DNA of 34,410 nucleotides from Thiotrichaceae bacterium UBA973 (lineage in GTDB: Bacteria > Pseudomonadota > Gammaproteobacteria > Eutrophobiales > Eutrophobiaceae): assembly GCA_002292815.1 (NCBI GenBank), contig DBBX01000006.1, forward strand, positions 1 to 34,410, in the 5' to 3' direction. How positions within the stretch are numbered: the stretch's first letter is position 1; each line of letters starts with the position of its first letter. This document shows positions 8,813 through 17,337 of this stretch, in pieces. The position numbers were made by a program, and so were the translations under genes. The notes beneath the pieces were generated by a model. The model worked only from the letters and a program-made list of their open reading frames with translations. It was not told where the DNA came from and did not search any database.

Positions 8813-9580
8813 ATGACTGCAACTATTAAAACTGCCGACGAAGTTGAAAAAATGCGAGTGGCTGGCCGGCTCGCCGCTGAAGTACTCGAGATGATCGGCC
8901 CTAAAGTTCAATCTGGTGTGACCACTGGAGAACTTGATCAGATTTGCCACAATTACATCGTAAATGAACAGCAGGCTATCCCAGCCCCACTAAATTATCT
9001 TGGTTTTCCTAAATCAATCTGCACCTCAGTTAATCATGTCGTATGTCATGGCATACCGGGCGACAAAAAGCTTAAGAATGGCGATATCATCAATATCGAT
9101 ATTACTGTCATAAAAGATGGCTACCATGGAGATACCAGCAAGATGTTTTACATCGGCGAACCATCCATCCGCGCAAAACGGCTGGTTGAAGTCACTTATG
9201 AGTGTATGAAAAAAGGCATTCAGCTAGTCCGTGCTGGCGTTTGTTTAGGGGATATAGGCCATGCAATACAAACCTTGGCGGAAAGTAACAACTTTTCAGT
9301 TGTTCGGGAATATTGTGGCCATGGCATTGGTAAGGAATTTCATGAGGCGCCACAAATCGTACATTACGGCAAACCAAATACTGGTTTTAAACTGGAAGCA
9401 GGCATGACCATTACCATTGAGCCGATGATTAATTTAGGCAAGCGTGAAGTCAAATTACTGTCTGATGACTGGACGGTAGTAACACGCGATAAAAATTTAT
9501 CTGCTCAATGGGAACATACAGTACTTGTTACTGACGATGGTTATGAAGTGTTAACTATTCGTCCTGATGAAGAATATTAA
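8813..9580 (+). CDS. map: Methionine aminopeptidase, type I
   Basis: Map removes the initiator methionine from nascent proteins, using a two-metal site. The 255-residue protein has the five expected ligands: Asp96 in NIDIT, Asp107 in HGDTSKMF, His170 in CGHGIGKEFHEAP, Glu in TIEPMIN (about 203) and Glu in WEHTVLVT (about 234). It lacks the insertion of type II enzymes. It is transcribed divergently from rpsB with a shared 201-base control region. The Shine-Dalgarno is weak (GGA about 12 bases upstream). glnD follows after 6 bases, so the two are co-transcribed. Confidence 0.97.
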   Translation: MTATIKTADEVEKMRVAGRLAAEVLEMIGPKVQSGVTTGELDQICHNYIVNEQQAIPAPLNYLGFPKSICTSVNHVVCHGIPGDKKLKNGDIINIDITVIKDGYHGDTSKMFYIGEPSIRAKRLVEVTYECMKKGIQLVRAGVCLGDIGHAIQTLAESNNFSVVREYCGHGIGKEFHEAPQIVHYGKPNTGFKLEAGMTITIEPMINLGKREVKLLSDDWTVVTRDKNLSAQWEHTVLVTDDGYEVLTIRPDEEY

Positions 9581-9586
9581 TTCATC

Positions 9587-12232
9587 ATGAGTAATATTAT
9601 CGCAGATAAATTCTTGTTTGATGAAGTCCTTTTTCAGTGCGAACTGAAACAACAAAATCAACCATTAGCAACCTTTAAAGAAACTCTAAAAAACGGCTAC
9701 GATTACCTCACCGAGGAATTCAAGTCTGGCGAAAACATTGAGCTAATTGTTAAAAAACAAGGCTGGCTCATAGATCAATTACTCATTGTTGCCTGGCAAC
9801 AATTTGTTGATTCAGAAGATTTCAGCCTGGTTGCAGTCGGCGGTTATGGCCGCTCCGAGCTATTACTCGCATCAGATATTGATCTTATGATTATTGAAAA
9901 GCGATGGGCAAACAAAAAGTGCAAACAAAAAATCTCATCATTCCTTACTTTCTTATGGGATTTTGGACTTGAAGTTGGTCACAGTGTCAGGACGATAAGT
10001 GAATGTCAATATGAAGCAAAAAATGACATCACGATTATGACTAACATCATGGAGTCCAGATTGCTTTGTGGTAATGAAAAGCTTTACGAAAAAATGCGTA
10101 ACGCAACAAGCCCTAAAAAAATCTGGCCAGCACGAAAATATTTTGAAGCTAAATTAATAGAACAAAAAACGCGTCACGAAAAATATAACGACTCTGAAAG
10201 CAAACTCGAACCCAACATAAAAGAATCACCAGGCGGATTAAGGGATATCCAGATGATAAGTTGGGTTGCCAAACGCCATTTTGATAACATCGATTTAAGC
10301 AGTCTGGTAACACATAAGTTTCTTACCAAGGACGAGTATAAACTGCTTGAAACAGGCCGTAATTTACTTTGGCGCGTTCGCTTTGCTCTACACATGACAA
10401 CAAACCGACGAGAAGATCGCTTGTTATTCGAATACCAAAGACCTGTAGCAGAGTTGAACGGGTTCGCCAGTAAAGATAATAAAGGCATCGAGGAATTCAT
10501 GAAAATGTATTTCAAATCGATACGCGAAATCAGTCGTTTGAATGAAATATTACTTCAACATTTTCAAGAAGAAATAATTTACAAAAAACGTAAAGAAAAA
10601 ATTGTTTCAATAAATCAACGTTTCCAAAAAAGAAATGGTTTTATAGAAGTCGTTAATAAAAATATTTTTAAACGCTATCCGTTTGCCCTCTTTGAACTGT
10701 TTTTACTTAGCCAACAAGACCCAACAATTAAAGGTGTTCGAGCCAGTACGATTCGGCTTATTAGAAACAACTTGTATTTAATAGATGATGATTTTAGAAA
10801 CGATATCCGCAACCAAAGTCTGTTTATAGAAATTATAAAACAACCAAACTCGGTCGGGCACAAACTTAGGATGATGCACCGCTATGGAGTTTTAGGTGCA
10901 TACATGCCTACTTTTGCGGCTATTGAAGGCCAAATGCAGTTTGATTTATTTCACATATACACAGTCGATGAACATATCTTGACTGTCATACAAAATCTTA
11001 GACTGTTTGGAACTGATGAATATAAAGAACGATTTCCAATTTGTAATGGGATTACCAAGAAACTACCAAAACTAGAGTTACTCTATCTTGCAGGTTTATT
11101 TCATGACATTGCAAAAGGTCGAGGTGGCGACCACGCTAAATTAGGCACTAAAGATGCTCTCGATTTTTGCAAGTTGCATGGTCTTAGTGATTACGACTCA
11201 AAGCTCGTCGCCTGGCTAGTCGAGAAACATTTATTAATAAGTAAAACTGCACAACGTGAAGACATCGACGACCCCGATGTTATAAAAAAATTCGCCAATG
11301 AAGTCCATGATCAGAATCATTTAGATTATCTACATATCCTCACCGTGGCAGACATATGTGGCACCAACCCAGAACTTTGGAACAGCTGGAAATCAACACA
11401 ATTAACGAACCTTTATCAACGCACCTTATATGAATTAAGACGCGGCAATGAAAAACCCATATTGAAAAAGGAGCGAATTAAAGATACAAAACAAGAGTCA
11501 CTGGCATTAATCACTAACAGCGACATGCTTGAAAAAAGCGTACTTAGTCTCTGGAAAACTGTTGATGAAGATTATTTCCTCAGACATAACTCCGATGAAA
11601 TTGCCTGGCATACAGAAGGAATCCTCAAGCATAAAAACAAATCAGACCCATTAGTTTTGGTTATGAAAAAGTCAAGTCGTGGTGGCAGTCTTATATTTGT
11701 CTACATGAACGATAGAAAAAACATATTCGCTACAACAACCAGAGCAATTGAAAAATTGGGGCTTACTGTTGTAGATGCAAAAATCATTACTAATCGAAAA
11801 GATTTCACATTAGATACGTTTATCGTTTTAGAAGATGATGGCACTTTGATTAAAAACAATGATCGAAGTAATGAAGTAAAAAGTCGGATCTTAAAAGAAT
11901 TAAAATCTACATCAAATAAAGCAGAACAAGGTAATTGGCTAGAAAAAAGACAATTAAAAAGCTTTAACTTACCGACACAAGTTTTCTTTGAGTCGGATGA
12001 AAAGAATAATCGAACCATCATGGAAGTCAGCACAATTGACAGGCCCGGTGTACTTTCGCGTATAGGAATGGCTATGGATATGTGTGGAGCTAAGTTACAA
12101 AATGCAAAAATTGCAACCTATGGTGAACGCGCTGAAGATATATTTTATTTACAAAATGACGAAAATAATATGATTGAAGACCCATTGAAATTTGAATGTT
12201 TAAAGAGTTCAATTATTGATGCACTTTCCTGA
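9587..12232 (+). CDS. glnD: PII uridylyltransferase / uridylyl-removing enzyme
   Basis: GlnD is the cell's glutamine sensor: it uridylylates PII (GlnB/GlnK) when glutamine is low and removes UMP when glutamine is high. The 881-residue protein is close to the usual ~890. Domain order is as expected: a nucleotidyltransferase domain with GGYGRSELLLASDIDLM near residues 83-100, an HD hydrolase domain with HDIAKGRGGDHAK around 506, and two C-terminal ACT domains (about 688-760 and 805-881, the latter with STIDRPGVLSRIGMAMD). No PII gene is in the window. No motif is missing. Confidence 0.97.
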   Translation: MSNIIADKFLFDEVLFQCELKQQNQPLATFKETLKNGYDYLTEEFKSGENIELIVKKQGWLIDQLLIVAWQQFVDSEDFSLVAVGGYGRSELLLASDIDLMIIEKRWANKKCKQKISSFLTFLWDFGLEVGHSVRTISECQYEAKNDITIMTNIMESRLLCGNEKLYEKMRNATSPKKIWPARKYFEAKLIEQKTRHEKYNDSESKLEPNIKESPGGLRDIQMISWVAKRHFDNIDLSSLVTHKFLTKDEYKLLETGRNLLWRVRFALHMTTNRREDRLLFEYQRPVAELNGFASKDNKGIEEFMKMYFKSIREISRLNEILLQHFQEEIIYKKRKEKIVSINQRFQKRNGFIEVVNKNIFKRYPFALFELFLLSQQDPTIKGVRASTIRLIRNNLYLIDDDFRNDIRNQSLFIEIIKQPNSVGHKLRMMHRYGVLGAYMPTFAAIEGQMQFDLFHIYTVDEHILTVIQNLRLFGTDEYKERFPICNGITKKLPKLELLYLAGLFHDIAKGRGGDHAKLGTKDALDFCKLHGLSDYDSKLVAWLVEKHLLISKTAQREDIDDPDVIKKFANEVHDQNHLDYLHILTVADICGTNPELWNSWKSTQLTNLYQRTLYELRRGNEKPILKKERIKDTKQESLALITNSDMLEKSVLSLWKTVDEDYFLRHNSDEIAWHTEGILKHKNKSDPLVLVMKKSSRGGSLIFVYMNDRKNIFATTTRAIEKLGLTVVDAKIITNRKDFTLDTFIVLEDDGTLIKNNDRSNEVKSRILKELKSTSNKAEQGNWLEKRQLKSFNLPTQVFFESDEKNNRTIMEVSTIDRPGVLSRIGMAMDMCGAKLQNAKIATYGERAEDIFYLQNDENNMIEDPLKFECLKSSIIDALS

Positions 12233-12257
12233 TAACGTGATTATTTAATTCTATTTA

Positions 12258-12926
12258 ATGAACGTCTCACCACCTGTCACCAGGCAAGAATTGCTAGATC
12301 GAGCAAAAAGTATAGCAGGGCTTACAATTCAACAGCTTGCAAATAAATCGAATGCCTGCATTCCAGAATCGACGACTCATGCAAAAGGCTGGTTTGGTAA
12401 TTTGCTAGAACTCTCACTAGGTGCAAATGCTGCTAGTGCTCCAGAACCTGATTTTGTGAATTTAGGGATCGAACTAAAATCAATTCCTATTGATGATAAC
12501 GGCAAGCCTAAAGAATCAACTTACATCTGTGTTACACAACTCGACCCAGTTGCCTTGTCTTCCTGGGAATCATCACTGGTAAAATGTAAATTAACCGAAG
12601 TATTGTGGGTACCCTTTGAAGCAAATAAGAACACACCTGTACCTTTGCGACGAATAGGGTCACCTGTATTATGGCAAGCAAATCAAGCACAAGAAAAACA
12701 ATTGAAAGATGATTGGCAAGAACTCTGTGACATGATCGTCTTGGGTGATATAGATAAAATTAGTTCCTCCATGGGAAAGTATTTACAAATTCGACCCAAA
12801 GCTGCACATTCTAAATGTTTGACTAAAGATAAAAACCAATCGGGAGAGAATACATTAACCTTACCCCGTGGTTTTTATTTACGCCCCGCTTTCACCTATT
12901 CAATCATTTCCCAGGCTAATCATTAG
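12258..12926 (+). CDS. mutH: DNA mismatch repair endonuclease MutH
   Basis: MutH nicks the unmethylated strand at hemimethylated GATC sites during MutS/MutL-directed repair. The 222-residue protein shows the catalytic pattern D-x6-E-x-K as Asp65, Glu72 and Lys74 in PDFVNLGIELKSIPI, matching Asp70/Glu77/Lys79 of the E. coli enzyme. Further family segments are KGWFGNLLELSLGA upstream, VLWVPFEA in the middle and LPRGFYLRPAFT at the C-terminus. It implies that this organism has Dam methylation, although dam is not in the window. It lies 25 bases after glnD and 10 bases before dusA. Confidence 0.95.
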   Translation: MNVSPPVTRQELLDRAKSIAGLTIQQLANKSNACIPESTTHAKGWFGNLLELSLGANAASAPEPDFVNLGIELKSIPIDDNGKPKESTYICVTQLDPVALSSWESSLVKCKLTEVLWVPFEANKNTPVPLRRIGSPVLWQANQAQEKQLKDDWQELCDMIVLGDIDKISSSMGKYLQIRPKAAHSKCLTKDKNQSGENTLTLPRGFYLRPAFTYSIISQANH

Positions 12927-12936
12927 TTATACTTAT

Positions 12937-13923
12937 ATGCACACAAACGAAATTGATAGACGCCTTTCCATTGCACCAATGATGGATCATACCGATAAAC
13001 ACTTTCGGTATTTCATGCGCCTGTTATCAAAACATGTTGTTCTATATACGGAGATGATAACAACCGGTGCATTGATTCATGGTGACCGAAAACGATTTTT
13101 AGATTTCAACGAGATTGAACATCCTTTGGCTATTCAACTAGGTGGAAACAATCCTGACGACCTTGCAACATGCGCCCAAATTGCCGAAGACGAAGGTTAT
13201 GACGAAGTTAACTTAAATATTGGTTGCCCCAGTGATCGTGTTCAAAATGGCCAATTTGGTGCCTGCTTGATGTCAAACACAGAACTCGTCAGTGATTGTG
13301 TCAATAAGATTCAAGCTGCCGTAAAAACTCCCGTCACAGTAAAAACACGAATTGGCATTGATGATCAGGATTCATATGCGTTTTTAGAAAACTTCATTAC
13401 GACTGTGAGTGAAGCCGGCTGTAATACATTTATCATTCATGCGAGAAAAGCTATATTAAGTGGATTAAGTCCCAAACAAAACAGAGAAATTCCGCCGCTA
13501 AACTATGAGCGAGTCTATAAAATAAAACAGCAATTTCCATTATTAAATATAACGATTAATGGTGGCTTTACCGATCTGGTGCAAATCAAATCACAATTAG
13601 AGCATGTAGATGGCGTTATGGTTGGAAGAGCGGCATACCAAAACCCGTTTATGTTGGTCGAAGCAGACAAACTCCTCTATGAAGACGACTCACCATTACC
13701 AACTCGAGAAGAAATACTGGGTGAATTCAAAGATTACGCTGTTGAACAAATCGATAGTGGGTTAAATATTAAAAGCCTAACTCGTCATATCATAGGTCTT
13801 TATCAGGGTCAGGCAGGAGCACGCCACTATCGCCGAATGCTTTCAGACGCCATGCCTAAAGATATCAATGCGATTCAATTTCTCGACAAAATCATCCATT
13901 CTGTTTCCAGAACACCTTCTTGA
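12937..13923 (+). CDS. dusA: tRNA-dihydrouridine(20/20a) synthase DusA
   Basis: DusA is an FMN enzyme that reduces uridines 20 and 20a in the tRNA D-loop with NADPH. From the ATG chosen here it has 328 residues, against about 330 in E. coli, and begins MHTNEIDRRLSIAPMMDHTDKH as family members do. The catalytic cysteine is Cys97 in NIGCPSDRVQNGQFGACLM, which with ITTGALIHGDR is the DusA-type rather than DusB/DusC signature. An in-frame start at 12868 would overlap mutH by about 20 codons and add a non-conserved leader, so I reject it. Confidence 0.95.
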   Translation: MHTNEIDRRLSIAPMMDHTDKHFRYFMRLLSKHVVLYTEMITTGALIHGDRKRFLDFNEIEHPLAIQLGGNNPDDLATCAQIAEDEGYDEVNLNIGCPSDRVQNGQFGACLMSNTELVSDCVNKIQAAVKTPVTVKTRIGIDDQDSYAFLENFITTVSEAGCNTFIIHARKAILSGLSPKQNREIPPLNYERVYKIKQQFPLLNITINGGFTDLVQIKSQLEHVDGVMVGRAAYQNPFMLVEADKLLYEDDSPLPTREEILGEFKDYAVEQIDSGLNIKSLTRHIIGLYQGQAGARHYRRMLSDAMPKDINAIQFLDKIIHSVSRTPS

Positions 13924-14027
13924 TATAGTAATTTAGAACTAATCTCTGGTTGGCTGACTCATAGTTTTATGGGAACATATTGCCGCTTCCCACCAACACA
14001 AAATACTTAATCTATATTGAGGTCTTT

Positions 14028-14702
14028 ATGAAAATATTTAAATCTGCTTTTGTTTTAATTTTAAGTTTTACTTTTTTTAACGCACATGCAGCAAAAGTAG
14101 AAACCGACTTAGAAAAAATCAGCTATACATTAGGTGTAGTCTTTGGAGAAAACGTAAACCGTCAAGGGATGGAACTGGATAGGCCTGCTTTTTTACAAGC
14201 AATAGAAGATGTGCTCTCAAATGCAGAACTGAAATTAAACAAAGATGACATGCAAGTTATCATGCAAGAATTTCAGAGAGCGGAACAAGATAGACAAAAT
14301 AACCAGGCATCTACAAACAAGGCCAATGGTGAAAAATATCTAGCTGAAAACAAAACAAAAGAAGGCTTCACAGAAACAGTTAGTGGTCTGCAATACAAGG
14401 TTATTACCGCAGGCAAAGGTGAAAAACCTTCTAGCAGCAGCAAGGTTCTTGTTCATTATCGTGGCACACTCATTGATGGTACTGAATTTGACAGTTCCTA
14501 CGCACGAGGAGAACCTGTCGAACTTGCTGCTAATCAGGTTATAAAAGGATGGCAAGAAACATTGCCAATGATGAACACAGGCTCTAAATGGCAGATCGTC
14601 GTACCTTCAGATTTAGCATACGGTCCACGTGGTGCTGGCGGTGCTATTGGTCCTAACACCACCTTATTGTTTGATATCGAGCTTATTAAAATTATTAAGT
14701 AA
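14028..14702 (+). CDS. Exported FKBP-type peptidyl-prolyl isomerase (FkpA/Mip-like)
   Basis: This is a periplasmic or surface proline isomerase and chaperone. The start is set by GAGG five bases upstream and by a clear signal peptide, MKIFKSAFVLILSFTFFNAHA; an in-frame ATG at 13980 would bury it. The mature protein has a helical dimerisation domain (about 25-110, beginning LEKISYTLGVVFGENV) and a C-terminal FKBP domain (about 125-224) with VLVHYRGTLIDGTEFDSSY, IKGWQETLPMM and YGPRGAGGAIGPNTTLLFDIEL. The layout fits FkpA/Mip/FklB; which paralogue it is cannot be decided here. Its stop is only 5 bases from the stop of the convergent phosphatase gene. Confidence 0.93.
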   Translation: MKIFKSAFVLILSFTFFNAHAAKVETDLEKISYTLGVVFGENVNRQGMELDRPAFLQAIEDVLSNAELKLNKDDMQVIMQEFQRAEQDRQNNQASTNKANGEKYLAENKTKEGFTETVSGLQYKVITAGKGEKPSSSSKVLVHYRGTLIDGTEFDSSYARGEPVELAANQVIKGWQETLPMMNTGSKWQIVVPSDLAYGPRGAGGAIGPNTTLLFDIELIKIIK

Positions 14703-14707
14703 TCGAA

Positions 14708-16624
14708 CTAGTTAAGTTTTCTCAGCGCTAATACGGTGACGTCGTCGCTTAATTTATTCGCTTGATAGGCTTTTACTGTTGCCAATGCAGAATCACAGAG
14801 TTCTAAAAGACTCATTTCTGCATTGGCAGATAATAATGTTTCAAAATGTCGCTCGCCAAAAAACTCGCCTTCCGGGAGACGTGCTTCTAAAATTCCATCC
14901 GTATATAAAACAATCGTTTCATCTTTCTTGAGTTTAATCGTTTCTTCACCAAACTCGGCATCTTCTAACATGCCAACTATTGTCCCGGTTGGTTCACCAA
15001 ATTGCTCTATGGAGCCATCTTTAGTAATTAAATACGGGACAACATGCCCGCCATTGGCATAACACAGGTCTCCAGTACTTATATTATATTCTGCAACAAA
15101 TACCGTTACGAACATTGGCTGTTCTCGATCTTGTATCAACAGTTGGTTTAATTCTGTCAGTATTTGAGCGGGGCTATGACCTTTAGCCGCAAGGTTTCTA
15201 ATATGTGTCCGGCTGACTGCCATTAATAGCGCTGGGCCTACGCCTTTCCCCGACACATCAGCTATAACAATAAATAAACGACAAGAATCCAACAGGAAGA
15301 AATCAAAAAAATCGCCAGCCACATGACTTGCAGCATGATTGATCCCGTGTAAATCAAATTCATTATAGTCGGGGAATGCCGGAAATTTATTTGGTATTAA
15401 TGTTGATTGAATACTACGAGCAATAGTTAATTCATTTTCAACAGCATCACGTGCAGCATACTGCTTCTCTAACTCATCAACATGTTGTCTAAGCTGCAAA
15501 GTCATATTATTAAATGCTCGACTCAACTGCCCGATTTCGTCTTTCGTAGTTATGCCTTTAATGCTTGTAGACAAGTCACCATCGGCTAACTGTTTTACCG
15601 CATCAGTTAATATTTTAAGAGGTCGAGTTATGCTATTTGAAACTACTAGAACACAAATTATTGCAAGAACTAAAATAATACTGATTCCAAACACTGCGCG
15701 TTGAATTTGCATCTTTGCAAAAGCTAATACTTCTCGTTCTGGCAGCCCAGTTTCAAAACCCCACCCAGTGGATCTAATTGGCGCATAAAAAAGCCAGTAA
15801 GGCTCATCAATATCGGTAGATAATTTTTCAACTCTGACCTGCCCGCTTTTACCTTCACGAACTTCTTTGTTCAATAAAGTTAAACCAGGGTCATTAACCT
15901 CTCGAGAAACATCTTGAAGCGTTTTAGTCATTATTAATTCTGGATTTGGATGCGTAATAAATCGTCCTTTCTTACTTGTAATAACAAAGGCATTATCCGT
16001 TAACGTTTCCAGTCCTGAATGCTTTTGTAGTTTGGTTAAATCAATGTCAATAAAACTGACACCCGCAAATTTATCTTCAAGGTGAAAAGGTACTGCAACG
16101 GTCGCTATTATATTTTTCCTTAATGCTTCAGCAATGTAAGGTTCAGACCAATTAGGTGCATCCGCGATTTTTGTTTCCAAATACCAGTACTCTTTTTTTA
16201 AATGCCTAGATTCATTTATTACAAGAGGGCTGACTTCTCCCTCGCTAGTCTTGTAAAAATAAATTGATGATTTTTCATCAATATCCTTTTCAAAGATAAC
16301 ACCAACACCATAAATTTGAGTTTTACTCAAAAGCGTATTTTTCAAAACTGATAAGAGTAGTTCTTCACTCAAACTAGCATTATTTTCTAATATGCCCGCA
16401 TTAACACTAGCCAGACTGGCTATTGCATTAAATTCAGATTCCAGAATCGCCGCATAATTCTTCGCTTGAATGATGACATTCTTAGACAATTGCTCTTCTG
16501 TAGACGTCGATATTTTTGAAATAGTAAAAAACACACCCAAAATAAAAAACAATATGATGGGGATAACAATGAAAAGGATGAGTTTGACCTGTATTGAAGT
16601 AAACGGATTTGATGTTAGAGACAT
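14708..16624 (-). CDS. Membrane sensor PP2C-type (RsbU/SpoIIE) serine phosphatase
   Basis: The 638-residue protein is built as a transmembrane receptor. Membrane segment 1 is at about 13-35, followed by a periplasmic Cache-like sensor region (about 40-305, with WSEPYIAEALRKNIIATVAVPF), membrane segment 2 at about 309-331, a HAMP domain (about 332-385), a short coiled coil and a SpoIIE/PP2C domain (about 425-638). Metal-binding acidic motifs are present: VAGDFFDFF, IADVSGKGVGPALLM, LYTDGILEA and LSDDVTVL. Such phosphatases usually dephosphorylate an anti-sigma antagonist (STAS protein) in a partner-switching pathway. No STAS or RsbW-like gene is nearby, so the target is unknown. Confidence 0.9.
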   Translation of the reverse strand: MSLTSNPFTSIQVKLILFIVIPIILFFILGVFFTISKISTSTEEQLSKNVIIQAKNYAAILESEFNAIASLASVNAGILENNASLSEELLLSVLKNTLLSKTQIYGVGVIFEKDIDEKSSIYFYKTSEGEVSPLVINESRHLKKEYWYLETKIADAPNWSEPYIAEALRKNIIATVAVPFHLEDKFAGVSFIDIDLTKLQKHSGLETLTDNAFVITSKKGRFITHPNPELIMTKTLQDVSREVNDPGLTLLNKEVREGKSGQVRVEKLSTDIDEPYWLFYAPIRSTGWGFETGLPEREVLAFAKMQIQRAVFGISIILVLAIICVLVVSNSITRPLKILTDAVKQLADGDLSTSIKGITTKDEIGQLSRAFNNMTLQLRQHVDELEKQYAARDAVENELTIARSIQSTLIPNKFPAFPDYNEFDLHGINHAASHVAGDFFDFFLLDSCRLFIVIADVSGKGVGPALLMAVSRTHIRNLAAKGHSPAQILTELNQLLIQDREQPMFVTVFVAEYNISTGDLCYANGGHVVPYLITKDGSIEQFGEPTGTIVGMLEDAEFGEETIKLKKDETIVLYTDGILEARLPEGEFFGERHFETLLSANAEMSLLELCDSALATVKAYQANKLSDDVTVLALRKLN

Positions 16625-16680
16625 TATAAAAATGATGGTTATTCTATGTTTATGAACGATTTTATATGTTATTTTTAACT

Positions 16681-16709
16681 TTATTAGAACAAAATAATAG
16701 CGTTATACT
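16681..16709 (+). promoter_or_regulatory. Candidate promoter of the small TPR gene
   Basis: TTATTA, a 17-base spacer and TATACT (5/6 match to -10) precede the TPR gene. Transcription would begin around 16716, only a few bases before the ATG at 16720, so the mRNA would be nearly leaderless. This also argues against a start at 16666, which would lie upstream of the promoter. The -35 match is weak. Confidence 0.4.
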
Positions 16710-16719
16710 CTACGTCCCT

Positions 16720-17184
16720 ATGAAAATGTCCATAAATTCTGGCTTATACAAGCTGATTACCGCTCTGTTATGCACTTTCGCTTTCAGCGGAATCGCTATT
16801 GCTAACGAAGAATCTGAAAACTTATTTAATAGCGGCTTGGCCCATTTTGAAGACGAAAAGTACATTGAAGCCATAAAAAAACTTGAGGTTGCTGTCGAGA
16901 TAGATCCTCAAGTCGCTGAATATCATCATATTTTAGCAAAAAGTTATGGTCGTCAAGCTGAAAGAACTAATTGGTTTAAAGCAGTAACGTTTGCAAAGAA
17001 AACGTTGCTTCACCTTGAAATTGCAGCAGAACTGGACAGCCAAAATATAGATATCCTTGAGGATCTAATGGATTACTATCAGGAAGCACCTGGTTTTTTA
17101 GGCGGTGATACAAAGAAAGCCCATAAAATTGGAGATTTAATCAACAAAATCAATTCCAGCGAAGATTTGGCCAGATTTGAATAA
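16720..17184 (+). CDS. Small exported TPR protein
   Basis: The 154-residue product begins with a signal peptide (MKMSINSGLYKLITALLCTFAFSGIAIA, cleavage near IAIA-NEE). The mature part carries tetratricopeptide-like helices, LFNSGLAHFEDEKYIEAIKKLEVAVEIDP then EYHHILAKSYGRQAERTNW, and a C-terminal segment YYQEAPGFLGGDTKKAHKI of a kind I recall from other small TPR proteins. It is probably a periplasmic protein-interaction module. The precise role is unknown. An in-frame ATG at 16726 is an equally possible start and would not alter the signal peptide. It precedes prc by 153 bases, so the two need not be co-transcribed. Confidence 0.75.
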   Translation: MKMSINSGLYKLITALLCTFAFSGIAIANEESENLFNSGLAHFEDEKYIEAIKKLEVAVEIDPQVAEYHHILAKSYGRQAERTNWFKAVTFAKKTLLHLEIAAELDSQNIDILEDLMDYYQEAPGFLGGDTKKAHKIGDLINKINSSEDLARFE

Positions 17185-17268
17185 ATATTGCACGCATACA
17201 CAGGCATGAATTATCTGTTAGCGAGGATTCATACTATATTAGTTAATTGTTTCGCTAGATTGCACTTT

Positions 17269-17282
17269 TACTAATATTAGTA
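17269..17282. repeat. 14-base perfect palindrome upstream of prc
   Basis: TACTAATATTAGTA reads identically on both strands and lies about 55 bases upstream of the prc start, where an operator could sit. It is AT-rich, so chance is a real alternative. No second copy was noticed. Confidence 0.35.
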
Positions 17283-17337
17283 GTCCACAACAGATAAATA
17301 ATCATCTTCATTAATAAACAAACGAGTATTACTCATC

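Noticed and set aside
12868..12936. Longer N-terminus for DusA
   Set aside because: It overlaps mutH, adds non-conserved residues and the internal ATG matches the family start.
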